The notes: generated by a model not told the origin, from the letters alone. A DNA stretch of 64,000 bases from Elysia crispata (GCA_033675545.1 JAWDGP010003892.1:1337501-1401500); one strand, 5' to 3'. Positions 11,101 to 21,097 are shown, counted from the stretch's first letter. Numbers and translations: made by a program.

Positions 11101-12348
11101 GCCGATGGCAATACTGCCCACGATGAGGGCTGTTTTTTCGTCCTCGTGGTCCGAGTTGCTAGATGTGGTCGCGATGTCCGGGGTTGTTGGTGGCTGGCTG
11201 GTAGTCGCCTCTGACGGCGAATCGGCGCTCATCGGTTTAACGGGCCCCTTTTCACCGGTGTCGTTTTCCGCGTCTGGCGGGGCGGCGGCCTTATTCAGGC
11301 CGATATTCGCGCCCAGGTGCTGTGCACTGGTCGCGACCGTGAGCAAGTTATTGTAGCCCACTATCTTGCCCACATGGAGGAGCATGTCGCATGGAGCCAT
11401 ATAGAGACCCTCCCCGAAGGAGAAGCTTACCTCAGAGCGGGCATACTGTACGGAATTCTGGTAGCGTTCGACCGCCTCGGAAATGTCCACAGGATCAGCG
11501 ATGGCGGACTCGACGTTCGACAGGAACTTTGATTGTGCGTTGAAAGCCGGCCCGACGCCTAGAATTTCTGTGCGGACCTGGGCCTGGGCGCCGAGGACAG
11601 CCCATATATATGTCAGGATACTACCATTCAACCTCGCCACCCCGGGGTGGGTGAGGCCATCTGACTTGTTGAGTATGAACAATCTCCAAGACCTTGCTAC
11701 GCTGTCCTCCTGCTTGATGTAGTTCACGCGGACATCGTATATATGGTCTGCGAACGACATTTTCCTCGGGTCATAATCCCCGTTACCAACTTTGTGATAA
11801 TGTCCGTGCATGTAGTTGTAGCATAGGCCAAGCCCCTGGCTGGGACCATGGACCCTCCAATCAGAGTTTGGGGAAACGCCGAATTTGTCGCAGATTCTCT
11901 CGTACTCCTGCCTGTCGTAAGGGTTGTTTACCGCATCCCACGCCCGATTTTCGGGTAGTGGGGCCTGCATCTCCATCAGTATACGACGTGTTTGGTAGTA
12001 AACATGGAAGCGGTAGACAGACTTCAGAAGGTCATCATCGGGAGTCAAATGATCCTCCACCGAAACTCCACAACCTGTGATGGCGCACCAAACGGCGAAG
12101 TTGAGCTGGTTCTGCCAGAACTGCATAGGTTTTGAATGCCAAGTCTGGATCCGGTCGTTTGAAGTGGTCAAAGGCAGAAGGTAGTGTTTGAAGATATCGG
12201 GGTACTTAGCCTCGAAGAATTTCTGCGGGTCGTCGGACTGGACCCGAACCCGTCCTTTTCTAAGATCGCCCACATCGCGGGCCGCGGTTTTTTGGAGACC
12301 GGGATGATACTTGGCTTCACTATTAAACTTGAAAGCTTTCGCATTCAT
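11074..12348 (-). CDS. Tail-anchored structural-type protein of the element (424 aa)
   Basis: This is a long frame that looks whole. I chose the ATG at 12348 (MNAKAFKFN); the frame is open a little further upstream but without an ATG. The body is globular and rich in aromatic residues, with blocks DPRKMSFADHIYDVRVNY, SWRLFILNKSDGLTHPGVAR and FGEGLYMAPCDMLLHVG. A long Ser/Thr/Pro/acidic linker follows, and then a C-terminal hydrophobic segment TALIVGSIAIGLGLLWFLR that ends the protein, so it should be a tail-anchored membrane protein. I recall similar proteins in invertebrate Polinton-like elements but no assigned function; capsid- or envelope-associated is a guess. Its start lies 11 bp from the divergent capsid-like gene, and its stop overlaps the convergent membrane gene. 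Confidence 0.65.
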   Translation of the reverse strand: MNAKAFKFNSEAKYHPGLQKTAARDVGDLRKGRVRVQSDDPQKFFEAKYPDIFKHYLLPLTTSNDRIQTWHSKPMQFWQNQLNFAVWCAITGCGVSVEDHLTPDDDLLKSVYRFHVYYQTRRILMEMQAPLPENRAWDAVNNPYDRQEYERICDKFGVSPNSDWRVHGPSQGLGLCYNYMHGHYHKVGNGDYDPRKMSFADHIYDVRVNYIKQEDSVARSWRLFILNKSDGLTHPGVARLNGSILTYIWAVLGAQAQVRTEILGVGPAFNAQSKFLSNVESAIADPVDISEAVERYQNSVQYARSEVSFSFGEGLYMAPCDMLLHVGKIVGYNNLLTVATSAQHLGANIGLNKAAAPPDAENDTGEKGPVKPMSADSPSEATTSQPPTTPDIATTSSNSDHEDEKTALIVGSIAIGLGLLWFLR

Positions 12349-12359
12349 ATTGGGCCGGC
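12349..12359. promoter_or_regulatory. Eleven-base divergent intergenic gap
   Basis: Only 11 bases separate the minus-strand ATG at 12348 from the plus-strand ATG at 12360. Neither gene can have a promoter or leader confined to this gap, so the control elements of each must lie within the other's coding sequence, or one of the starts is further in than assigned. The positions are seen; the regulatory reading is inferred. Confidence 0.4.
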
Positions 12360-13061
12360 ATGTTCCACACGCTTTCGAACGTTCAAAGGGGGGAGGCAAA
12401 CCCCCTCCTGCGGTGCATCGACAACCGCGATGGGCGCCTCGCCATTGGTTTGCGATCGATAACCTTCACCGCGGGGTGGTACAATATTGAAAAGGGGGAG
12501 AAGTTTTCTTGGAAAAACACCGGTAGAGGAGACTCCGCGGTAGAAGAATCCCTCACCATCCCGCCCGGCCTGTATGGGTTCGACCGGCTAAAGGAGGTTC
12601 TTAAGGGGGCTAGTTCCAGCCCCACGCTAACGGCCTGTGGAGAGAACGGGTTGATCACCCTAACAGTCGTCCCCGGGTGGGTAATCCTTCTATCTGATGG
12701 CCTACTGTCGCTTCTCGGCCAGGACGACGGCCTCGGCGGAGTCTGGCTCGACGACGGTGTGTATACGGGCGATCGCCCTGTAAACTTTGCGACGCGGCAA
12801 ATGCTGTGGGTCCATCTCGAAGAACTTAACACATCCGGAAATATCACCGATGGGGCTCCTTCGACACTCCTAACCTGCGTCGGGTTGGGGCGACACGCCT
12901 TCGGGGACATTAACACGGTCCGAATGGAGTGCCCCGAATTTAAACGCCTTCGCAATGGAACGATAAGCGAGTTGAAGGTCTCGATTAGGGATGCACATGG
13001 GAAAATTTCCAATCAAGACCTTCCGATACACGTTGCGCTTGAACTCGTCGCCAGAAAATGA
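12360..13061 (+). CDS. Putative jelly-roll capsid-like protein of the element (233 aa)
   Basis: The frame looks whole. The text alternates short hydrophobic strands and turns: SITFTAGWYNIEKG, LTIPPGLYGFDRLKEVL, LITLTVVPGWVILLSDGLL, LLGQDDGLGGVWL, RQMLWVHLEELNTSGN, LLTCVGLGRHAFGD, FKRLRNGTISELKVSIRD and LPIHVALELVA. The 'WYNI ... PPGLY ... HLEEL ... LRNGTISEL ... RD' layout is like minor or major capsid proteins of Polinton-type viruses and their relatives, where a short N-terminal arm is followed by beta strands. It is much smaller than the usual double-jelly-roll capsid protein (about 600 aa), so it could be a single-jelly-roll penton-like or divergent capsid protein. Its stop overlaps the start of the fibre-like gene (ATGA). 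Confidence 0.55.
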   Translation: MFHTLSNVQRGEANPLLRCIDNRDGRLAIGLRSITFTAGWYNIEKGEKFSWKNTGRGDSAVEESLTIPPGLYGFDRLKEVLKGASSSPTLTACGENGLITLTVVPGWVILLSDGLLSLLGQDDGLGGVWLDDGVYTGDRPVNFATRQMLWVHLEELNTSGNITDGAPSTLLTCVGLGRHAFGDINTVRMECPEFKRLRNGTISELKVSIRDAHGKISNQDLPIHVALELVARK

Positions 13062-13735
13062 GTATCTTCGGCGAGAGGATCACCCGCAGCGAAAGGATTG
13101 ACCGCGGGCCTGACATTGGCGTAATCCTATCAGACTATGCCAAAAAAGACTACGTAGACGAACAACTTGACCTTCGTGTCCTAAAGGCGGGCGACACCAT
13201 GACGGATGACCTAACAATGGGGGCTCGGGGCCGGGTGCGCGGGCTGCCCACGAGTAAGGTAGGTCCAAGATTACAAGGCGACGAGGCGGTCTCTCAATTC
13301 GAGACCGTGGACATCATCAGCGAGGCTTTCAAGTACTTTCGGAATACCATTAAGCCTTTGATCACTATTTACGCAGAAGAGTACGGGTCTCTGAAAAACG
13401 GAGAATATGAGTGGTCCTTCGGGAACGGTGTGGCGGGCGGAAACAGTGAGCGGGGGTATCCTATGGCGGTCTCGGGCCGACTCAAGTATATGAGCCTGGC
13501 TGTAACGACATCGAGCAGCCGGCCCTCAGAGGCCCGGGTCGAAATAGTCATCAACGGAGTAGCGAACCGTTCGTACGGTGTAACCAAGCCCCTGGGCCAA
13601 TTCTCTAGTTCTACAGAGTTTCAACCAGGTCTATCGCTGGCCAAAGGAGACATGATTAATTTCAGGTCGGCCTCGACCAATTCAGAAGTAACCTCCGCCG
13701 TGGTGGCCTGCATACTGGAGATCAACATTAATTAA
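13058..13735 (+). CDS. Fibre-like protein of the element (225 aa)
   Basis: The frame looks whole. After a short N-terminal region comes a K/D-rich stretch, then LKAGDTMTDDLTMG (residues about 42-55) followed by RVRGLPT. The 'GDTMTGDLTMG' repeat with 'VxGLPTP' is common in tail and fibre proteins of phages and of adenovirus-like elements, where it forms a trimeric shaft. The C-terminal half (YPMAVSGRLKYMSLAV, ARVEIVINGVANRSYGV, LAKGDMINFRSAS) reads as beta strands and would suit a small receptor-binding head (inference). The start codon overlaps the preceding gene's stop by 4 bp, which suggests coupled expression from one transcript. Confidence 0.6.
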   Translation: MSIFGERITRSERIDRGPDIGVILSDYAKKDYVDEQLDLRVLKAGDTMTDDLTMGARGRVRGLPTSKVGPRLQGDEAVSQFETVDIISEAFKYFRNTIKPLITIYAEEYGSLKNGEYEWSFGNGVAGGNSERGYPMAVSGRLKYMSLAVTTSSSRPSEARVEIVINGVANRSYGVTKPLGQFSSSTEFQPGLSLAKGDMINFRSASTNSEVTSAVVACILEININ

Positions 13736-13766
13736 ACCCCGGCCGAGGTAACTTATAGTTACCGAC

Positions 13767-14427
13767 ATGAAACAGGAAACTCCCTCAGCCCCTAGCGTCA
13801 TCGAAATGACGCCGTCTTCGGGCGCTTTATATCCGGAACTGTTGGGCCAAGGCACGCCCCCGGACCAGTCCTACCGCCTTCAGGAGATCTCGCGGCTTCG
13901 TAAGCACCTCGAAGCCGAACGGGAGAAACGGACGCAGCTGGAAAAAAAAGTACCGCCGCGCGGCGAATATTTTGAATGGTTGTGATACGGTTCTTCTCTT
14001 GATCAGCGCACTGACAGGTGTCGGTGGTGTGGGCCTCTTGAGCACGATTGTCGCGGCCCCCGTGGTGATAGGCCTTGAAGCTACCTCTTTGCTTTGCGGA
14101 GTCGTTGGAGCGGTAGGAAAAATTGTGGGCCGCCGCCTGGCCGTCAAAGTCAAAAAACATTGCGAAATTCGAGTCCTGGCGACTAGTAAGCTAAATACAA
14201 TCTCTGACCACGTTTCGCGCGCCCTCATGGACGGAGTGATCTCCGACGACGAGTTCAAACTAATCGTTGAGGAGCTTCAGAAGTATGACCAACTGAAGGC
14301 CGAGATAAGGGCCAGGTCCCGAAAAAAACAGGTCGCCACACTGGACGAGGAAACGAAGAACGCTCTTGTCCAGCGCGGCCGAGACGAGGCCCGAGCCATC
14401 TTCATGAAGAAATTGGGTGCTCAATAG
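13767..14427 (+). pseudogene. Small two-span membrane protein gene region of the element (fossil)
   Basis: The 5' part encodes a Pro/Ser-rich leader and a charged coiled-coil stretch (LQEISRLRKHLEAEREKR). The 3' part has two hydrophobic segments around LLLISALTGVGGVGLLSTIV and VVIGLEATSLLCGVVGAVG, then a basic and charged tail with KLNTISDHVSRALMDGVISDDEF and LDEETKNALVQRGRDEARA. I recall this C-terminal pattern as a frequent uncharacterised protein in cnidarian and mollusc genomes, always near such elements. A virion-membrane or holin-like role is a guess. The region seems broken by about one change. It is the last gene before the right inverted repeat. Confidence 0.55.
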
Positions 14428-14838
14428 TCTTCTTCAAGCGGCCCCGCCCGCCTCCGTGGAGCCCCTATGCCGATCTCTGGTTTTTTTTTGCTTTGCAGCC
14501 CTTGTTGGGGGAACCCTTGCGTCAGGGGGGCAAAAAGGTAGCCAAATCAGGCTTACCCTTCAGAAATCGAAACGTATCAAAATGCTAAAATCATCGCGAA
14601 CGTGTAGGGACCATTACACATTGCTTATAATTTGTAGGCCTAGGACTGCTACACACTACACAACTGCCTTAAAGTACTGAAGACCGCGGGGCGAGCGCGG
14701 TCGCTGCCCGCCCGCGGTGCTGGATTAGATGAACACACGTCTCTCAGGGCACACATACACACCTGTGCACGCGTGCGTATCTAAATGCAAAAATAATCGC
14801 GTACAAAAATAATTAATTGGGGCAATACAGCCCGCCTC
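14428..14838. other. Non-coding right interior of the element
   Basis: No convincing gene. A 25-base block at 14447-14471 (CCCGCCTCCGTGGAGCCCCT...) matches the inner edge of the right inverted repeat at 14831-14855 with two mismatches. A GC-rich near-palindrome with CCGCGG and CCCGCGG lies at about 14683-14720. Confidence 0.6.
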
Positions 14839-15216
14839 TGTGGAGCCCCTAGGCCGGCGGGGGTGGGGTGGGCCGCCCTCACGGGGCTCCACACGAGCTC
14901 GGCTAGCGCTGGCGGGGGCTGGCGGAGCCCGGGTTTTTTCTGCGTGTTTCGCGTACATGAAGAATTGGGGTAATTATATATGTAGGCCGGGCGTGTTTCG
15001 CGTACATAAAGAATTGGGTTAATTATGTATGTAGGCCAAGAGTATTTCGCGTACATGGGTAATGGGAGCAATTGTGCATGTAGGCGTGAGATGTACGGTA
15101 ATTATGTATGTAGGCCGGGCGTGTTTCGCGTACATGAAGAATTGGTAATTGAGCGCGTGTAGGCGTGGGAGCCGCGGAGGGCCAAATTAAGTGGTATGAT
15201 CACCCCCCCTGCTGCT
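14839..15216 (-). repeat. Right terminal inverted repeat
   Basis: This is the reverse complement of 4025-4412 and carries the same four-copy internal motif array. It ends with GGTATGATCA, a run of seven C, then CTGCTGCT, mirroring the left outer edge. The inner edge at TGTGGAG marks where similarity with the left end stops. Confidence 0.93.
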
Positions 15217-15221
15217 CAAGA
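15217..15221 (+). repeat. Right 5-bp target site duplication (CAAGA)
   Basis: This is a direct-orientation copy of the five bases at 4020-4024, lying immediately outside CTGCTGCT. The perfect match supports insertion by the element's own integrase. Confidence 0.75.
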
Positions 15222-16074
15222 CCTCCGTCACAGTTGTAAGAGTAGATGCAACAGAAATAACACAACGAAGCTTTGAACAGCTCAGACCACAAAAAAAACA
15301 AAAAAACAAAAACAAAACAAATGAGCAAGAGACTCGCAAAAAAAAAATAAACCCTAAAACAAAGCATCCGATTCGAAAAAAAAAAACAAAAAAAACCAAC
15401 AAAAAACCAAGCCGAATTACTTCGAAAAAAAAAAATGCCCAAACATAGAAGCCTAAATCCGAGAACAACGCTGAAAGAGTTGAAACTATCAACCAAAGCA
15501 GCTACCGAGCCAGAATCTAGCATGAAGTAAAGGCGTCCGGCCACAACTCACAATGCCAAGCCTTCTGGCGGGTACACGGGCGTCGACTGGTCCTGAACTG
15601 ACCAGTGGAACGCGGCCTGGCCCTACTATAAAGTGTTGAGTCAATGGTCAACTTGGCTCGCACCTCAACACCCAACAACTTACACAAAGCATTTATATAC
15701 ATATAAAAAAAGAACAAATTTGCGTGTAATATTCTGCCGTAATATATAAGGAGAAAACGCAAAAGGGGAGGGGTGGGGGTGGGCTTGGCTTATAACGCAA
15801 CGAGGTGACCAGAAAATAAAGAGGAAAGATTGGGTGGACCGAAGGTAGAAATCTAGGGAAAGCAAAGTGTAGGGGGTGGGGGGTCCCCATTGAACCGGCT
15901 GACTGGGCATGGTTTTTTTTTTTTTTTTCTCTCTCCGATCCCTGTTACACAACAACACTTGCCAGTGGCTACCATTGGCTACTTCGAAAAAAACTGCAAT
16001 GCTAAATGGGCCGAAACATGTGTGTTTAGCGGATTGAGAAGGGGGATAAATAGGCGCGGGGAGGGAAGGGAAGA

Positions 16075-16098
16075 AGAGAGAGCGAGAGCGAGAGCGAG

Positions 16099-16156
<58 letters not shown>
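16075..16156 (+). repeat. (GA)n with a GAGAGC lead-in
   Basis: GAGAGC hexamers at the 5' side, pure GA after. Confidence 0.97.
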
Positions 16157-16158
<2 letters not shown>

Positions 16159-16424
16159 TTGATATGACAAAGGATTATGCGTGCGTAAGATCAGGATGGT
16201 TTTTTCATTTCAGTTTAGTAAGCGAGAAAGGAAAAGAAACGTTGGGCGGGTGTGAAGGTAGGTAGGTAAGACATTCAGTTCACAACAAAGTGGAGAAAAA
16301 TTTCATGTGCGAACGAGGCGAGCAATAAAAAAAAAAAGGAGAAAAAAATTCTTAAACAAATGGAAGAAAAAAGAATGACTATAGGGTCTAGACTTCAAGC
16401 TCATTTAAAATATTTTTTTTTAAA

Positions 16425-16426
<2 letters not shown>

Positions 16427-16478
<52 letters not shown>
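16427..16478 (+). repeat. (AT)n microsatellite
   Basis: Uninterrupted TA run of about 52 bases. Confidence 0.97.
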
Positions 16479-16481
<3 letters not shown>

Positions 16482-17862
16482 AGAAGAATGGGAATTGACT
16501 AAAAACTTTTTCCTATGAATGGTTTAATTAATAAACTAAATTACATAAAACAATATCAACATTTAAAATGAGCTTTTACGTTCTTTTTTTCATTATTGAA
16601 AAAAACAATGAAAAGGAAAGGTAAAAGCTCTATTGATGCATCTTGAAAGCCGCTTCGATTCCAATATAGAGAATCTCCTCCCGCCGCCCCCCCCCCCCAC
16701 CACACACACACACACAAACACATATTGTCCACTCAGCCATAACATTCATCGGTTCTCAAAACCTTCCAAGTGAGGTGAGTGAGGCATCCGGGAATTGGTA
16801 TACAATATCGATATCCGATCACCACAAAGTACGTACACAGGGACTTAAGGCGAATCGATAGATCGATACTCAATCGTAGATCGATACGCAGCGGAGGCAA
16901 CGGAACAAGGATCAGAACCGATAAGAATGGGGGCGACAACTAAAAAAAAACCGAGAGAGGATGCTAATTGATTTTAGATGTGGTGAAAGAGAAGTGATGA
17001 TGGAGAGATAGACAGGAAGAAATAAGGAGAAAGTGTGTGTGTATGTATAAGAGAGAGAAAGAGAGAGAGAGAAAGAGAGAGACTGTGCGTGTACACGAAC
17101 TAGTGAAGATGTAAAAAGCTAACAAGAATGTTTTGAATAGAGACAATAAAGACAAATTTAATTCGTCTCATTTCAATATTCAAATGCATCTTTTACGGGA
17201 CTTCGTCAAACTATCGTTCCAAACATATTTGTATTGAAAGTTCTACAGTATTTCTCATCTTTGAAAGATGTAATATTTGAGGAACAAGTCGATCACGTGG
17301 ACATAAACTGACCAATGCCCAAGAGTCAGTGATTGACTTAAACACATCTGGGCAATGCACCACTTTTGTATAAAAAAATATACTTTAGACTGAATGCCGT
17401 GTTTCCCGCCGCCGTTTACTGTTATGAGTCGCGTGTTTCCGACATGTAACACATTCTCTGCCTTGGGCTACCCCACACCTGAGCTGGTCACAGCACGTTT
17501 GATGCTAAATTCCATGTTATGACAATGGCAGTTTAACTGAGAAGCAACCACTGGAAAGCGAGCGACTTGTTAACGGCGATTCAACGGGCCTCCCTCGCAA
17601 AAAGACACAATTACTGACATTGTGAACGCAATTAAGCTATAGTTATCCTTTGTCCAATCCCTACACATGCCACCACAAAGGCGACTGACCGTTGCTTCCT
17701 TCCGGGGCCATTCAAACTGATTTGGTCTCGTTGAATAATAATGATAACGTGATGGCGGCAGGCAATCCCAGAATGGATGCAGGTCTGACTAGCTCGGAAA
17801 AACACCCACCTCCGTCTGGACGACTCCACTTGCCCGCCTCCTAGTGATACAATTTTCAATAC

Positions 17863-18037
17863 ATGTACCACAACCAAAACAGACAGGGGCATCCCAAAAG
17901 GGTACAGACGCCAAAATTGGTCTGGATCTTTCAGAACCGAGTAATAAAAAATCCAGTACAGAATTGGCGAGCTGTATCATCGCTCCCATCGTGATAAGAC
18001 CACCTATGATTATCTGCATGTTTTCAGACCACAGCTG
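17863..18037 (-). CDS. Candidate exon of a multi-span membrane protein
   Basis: On the minus strand the acceptor CCTTCTTGTATTATCTAG precedes an open frame beginning QLWSENMQIIIGGLITMGAM. The first hydrophobic segment (about 20 residues) is followed by a polar loop with GSERSRP and then ASVPFWDAPVCFGCG. Hydrophobic segment, loop, then an aromatic P-x-W start of a second segment is the layout of the first two spans of MS4A/CD20-like tetraspan proteins, but the match is loose. A possible donor is ACAT|GTATTG near 17863, which is weak. No neighbouring exon was found. Confidence 0.25.
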
Positions 18038-19318
18038 CTAGATAATACAAGAAGGACTCGACACTGAGCACGAATACACCCTGCAGTAGAACCAGAGACT
18101 CCCACCTTCTTAAAATTACGGAGACATTCGGCAATAAATAATGAATCACTGAACAGACTTGAACATCGGAGGCGTCCAGGAAAAACAAAACTAAAGGTAC
18201 AAAGGTAGATATGAATACGGTTTTAACGGAGATAAGTGACAGCTTCTGCCAGCTATATCTTAGGCATGCTGTTATGTGTAAATTTAGTATTGAATGCGAA
18301 ACATCTGAAATAGTTTCAGACCTGTAAGTGGAAAAGAGTATTTTTATGACCAGATGGTGAACTTTTTAGGTTGACCTGAACATTTTTTAAACAAGGGGGA
18401 GGGCGAGCTATCCTTTGACTTTTACAAAAAAATACCTTGGACGAAACTTGGTTATTTTAATTTGAGACGCAAAAGACAGTGCATTTATTTATCTAACAAA
18501 GCGCATTAATTTAAAGCTTATTGTTAACAAACTTTCCATGTACTACACTTGGCCTCTCAGGACAATGTTTTAATTTCCAGTAAATCCATCCGTCCCTCTT
18601 TTTTTTTTTTTCAAATATATCTTTTACCTAACACAAAAAGGTCATTGTCATACAACTAAGATACTTTAGTTATAGAGAGATTTAAGGGAATGTGATCTCG
18701 GTTACCGTCACGGTCTTGGCTCAGAAAGGAAAAAAAAACATAACAAAAAGAATTGAAAGCAATGGTAAGATGTGGCATCTGTCACAGTAAAATCGAGCAC
18801 TTGAAGTTTTTATTTTTAATCCACTAAGATGGATTTCCTCGACAATAAATCATGCCTTCAATATAAAGTAAAAAAAAAAAACCTAACTCTGAATGTACTA
18901 ACTCTGTTCTCTTTTAAGCAAAAAAATAAACCAACCAACCAACCAAACAAACAACAACAACAACAAAAAAGTTCATAAATCAAAAGTTATAAGCATTTCG
19001 TAGAAAGAGAGGAAAAAAATATATTATGTAGGAATAAAGGACGCAGAGTCGGGCAAAGTGGGTCAACCAAAATTAATAGTCTTCAATCTTCGGAGGTAGG
19101 AATGTTTCACTTTGCTTGCCGTCTTTCCTGTATTAGTTCATGGCTTGGATTAACAAAGGTTTACTGAGAACTGCATGCAGCCTCCGATTCGACAGGCGTG
19201 TGTTAGAAATAAGCTGCACGTTGCAGCTTGTGTTTTTCACTCTCGATAATCCCATTAATTGGCTGTTGGTCGCCTCTTGGTCAGGTCACAATGACCGCAT
19301 TTTAGCATTATTATATAA

Positions 19319-19547
19319 TAGTAGTTGTAGTAGTTGTAGGAGTAGTTTCAGTAGCAACAGCAGCAGCAGCAGCAACAACAGCAACAACAACAGTAGTAGT
19401 AGTATTAGAATTAGCAGCAGTAGTAGTAGTAGTAGAATTAGCAGCAACAGCAGTAGTAGTAGTAGTAGTAGTTGTAGAATTAGCAGCAGTTACAATAGTA
19501 GTAGTAGAATTAGCAGCAGTAGCAGTAGCAGTAGCAGTAGCAGTAGC

Positions 19548-19623
<76 letters not shown>

Positions 19624-19670
19624 ATAGTAGTAGTGGTGGTGGTGGTGGTGGTAGTGCTGGAGGTATTTCT
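19319..19670 (+). repeat. Composite (AGT)/(AGC)/(AAC) trinucleotide tract
   Basis: Mixed triplets at the 5' side become a pure AGT run, then GGT. It would encode polyserine, but there is no gene evidence. Confidence 0.95.
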
Positions 19671-20183
19671 AGTTTTCTTGGTTGAAACGGTAAGGATAAA
19701 ACAATATATTAGCTTAACGAGATCAGAATGTTGACAAAATTGTTAACGAAAAAAAAAAAGGAGGGGAAAGCGAAGTTAGATAGAGTATGAAGATATGAAC
19801 TGACACATTATCCTGTGTGTATAATGAGTCTGGGAGGAAAATTCACAGAGCCTCCAAGCTAATCATTCGAAGCTGAAAATAGAGGAAGAAAGAGGAGAGG
19901 GGAAAAAAGGTATCAATGTTTAAAATATTTCATGTCCGAGACATCAATTTTGTAAGGGTACCTAAGAACGATAAAACAGCACAAGACATAACGAGGATCA
20001 ATGCCAAATCAAGTTCCTGCAAGTGACTTAGTAAGAATAAAGAAAAACTGACCGAATGGATGTTATTGGATTTCTTTGAAGGGGAACAAAGTTATGTCAA
20101 CGGCGGTTGAATGCAAATTATTCCAGAGCTCTTGAGGTCAGGAAGGGAGGAAGATTATTCCCAATTTTGCCTGTCCGTACACG

Positions 20184-20253
<70 letters not shown>

Positions 20254-20272
20254 ACTCTCTCTCTCTCTCTCC
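20184..20272 (+). repeat. (CT)n microsatellite
   Basis: CT run with two CACT interruptions near its end. Confidence 0.97.
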
Positions 20273-21003
20273 ACCCCCTTTCTATCTCCCTCTCTCTATC
20301 CTTTCTAAAAATACCCTTTGTGAGAAGAGTAAACCCAAGCATGAGCGGCCAAGAAGAACGAGTTCCAGCGAACCAAGAAACTCGCCGGTAGATCGGGTCC
20401 ATACTAGCCCAGCAGCACAGTGTCGAGCCATGGAGCTAAGAGGCTAAGCGACGGCGAGGGAAAAACCGGCAGCAGATTAGGATTAACTCGAGTCCAGAGC
20501 CTGAGGGCAAGGGTCTGCTTGTAGACCTGGGAGCCAGATCTTTGGGTGAGGGGTGGGGGTGGAATAGAGAAAGGGTATTTGTAAGTCTATCGAACGGTTC
20601 ACGAAGGCCGCGACTCGGGCAGCCCAAAAAGCCCTGAGTAGCCCCTGTGTTCTAATCTGCAGGGAAATGCGAACATACGTAATCTGAACTCTCTAGGACC
20701 ATGTGGCATCCTGCAGTAATGTTGCTAAAACACAATGCCTAAGGTGTTCTTATTTTGTTCCCATGACTTAGACCGTTCTCTTTTTTTCCTGCTCCTTATA
20801 TTTCTTTTTTTCCTCTGGTGTGTGTGTGTATGTGTTCAAATCTGAAATAATATTGAACGTTCCCGGAGCCGAAACTAACGACTGAAGAATGGGCGTATTT
20901 TTGCAAGCGCTTAATAGTTGCTGCTTGTAGGTTAATAGGACTTGGTGCTTCTCCCTCTACCTGAATAATGGCTAGTCATCGGGAGAAGTTGGAGAGGGAG
21001 AGG

Positions 21004-21005
<2 letters not shown>

Positions 21006-21094
<89 letters not shown>
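21006..21094 (+). repeat. (GA)n microsatellite
   Basis: Pure GA run. Confidence 0.97.

Positions 21095-21097
<3 letters not shown>

Larger units (their letters stand above)
4025..15216. mobile_element. Polinton/adintovirus-kin virus-like DNA element with long TIRs
   Basis: Seen: inverted repeats of about 380 bp at both ends, a 5-bp direct repeat (CAAGA) immediately outside them, a GC-rich interior, and genes with family-B DNA polymerase, superfamily-1 helicase, HNH and DDE integrase motifs packed on both strands. Known: integrase plus protein-primed-type family-B polymerase plus long inverted repeats is the hallmark of Polintons/Mavericks and related adintoviruses. Several gene families here (polymerase-helicase fusion, small multi-membrane-segment protein, fibre-like protein) resemble, from memory, uncharacterised proteins of cnidarian and mollusc genomes. 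Odd: no FtsK-type ATPase, adenain protease or standard double-jelly-roll capsid gene is recognised, and the element is shorter than usual Polintons (about 15-20 kb). It is a fossil with roughly five to seven breaks, while several structural-type frames look whole. About 1% divergence between the terminal repeats suggests a recent insertion, perhaps a few million years or less (inference from usual invertebrate rates). Confidence 0.88.
15222..17862. other. Right flank of the element, no gene seen
   Basis: A strongly A-rich, AC-interrupted stretch at 15290-15440, then GA and AT microsatellites. A GC-richer patch at about 15540-15680 shows no readable frame of interest. Confidence 0.5.

Noticed and set aside
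19140-19685. Open frame with polyserine
   Set aside because: It is a translated AGT/AGC repeat without homology or start support.
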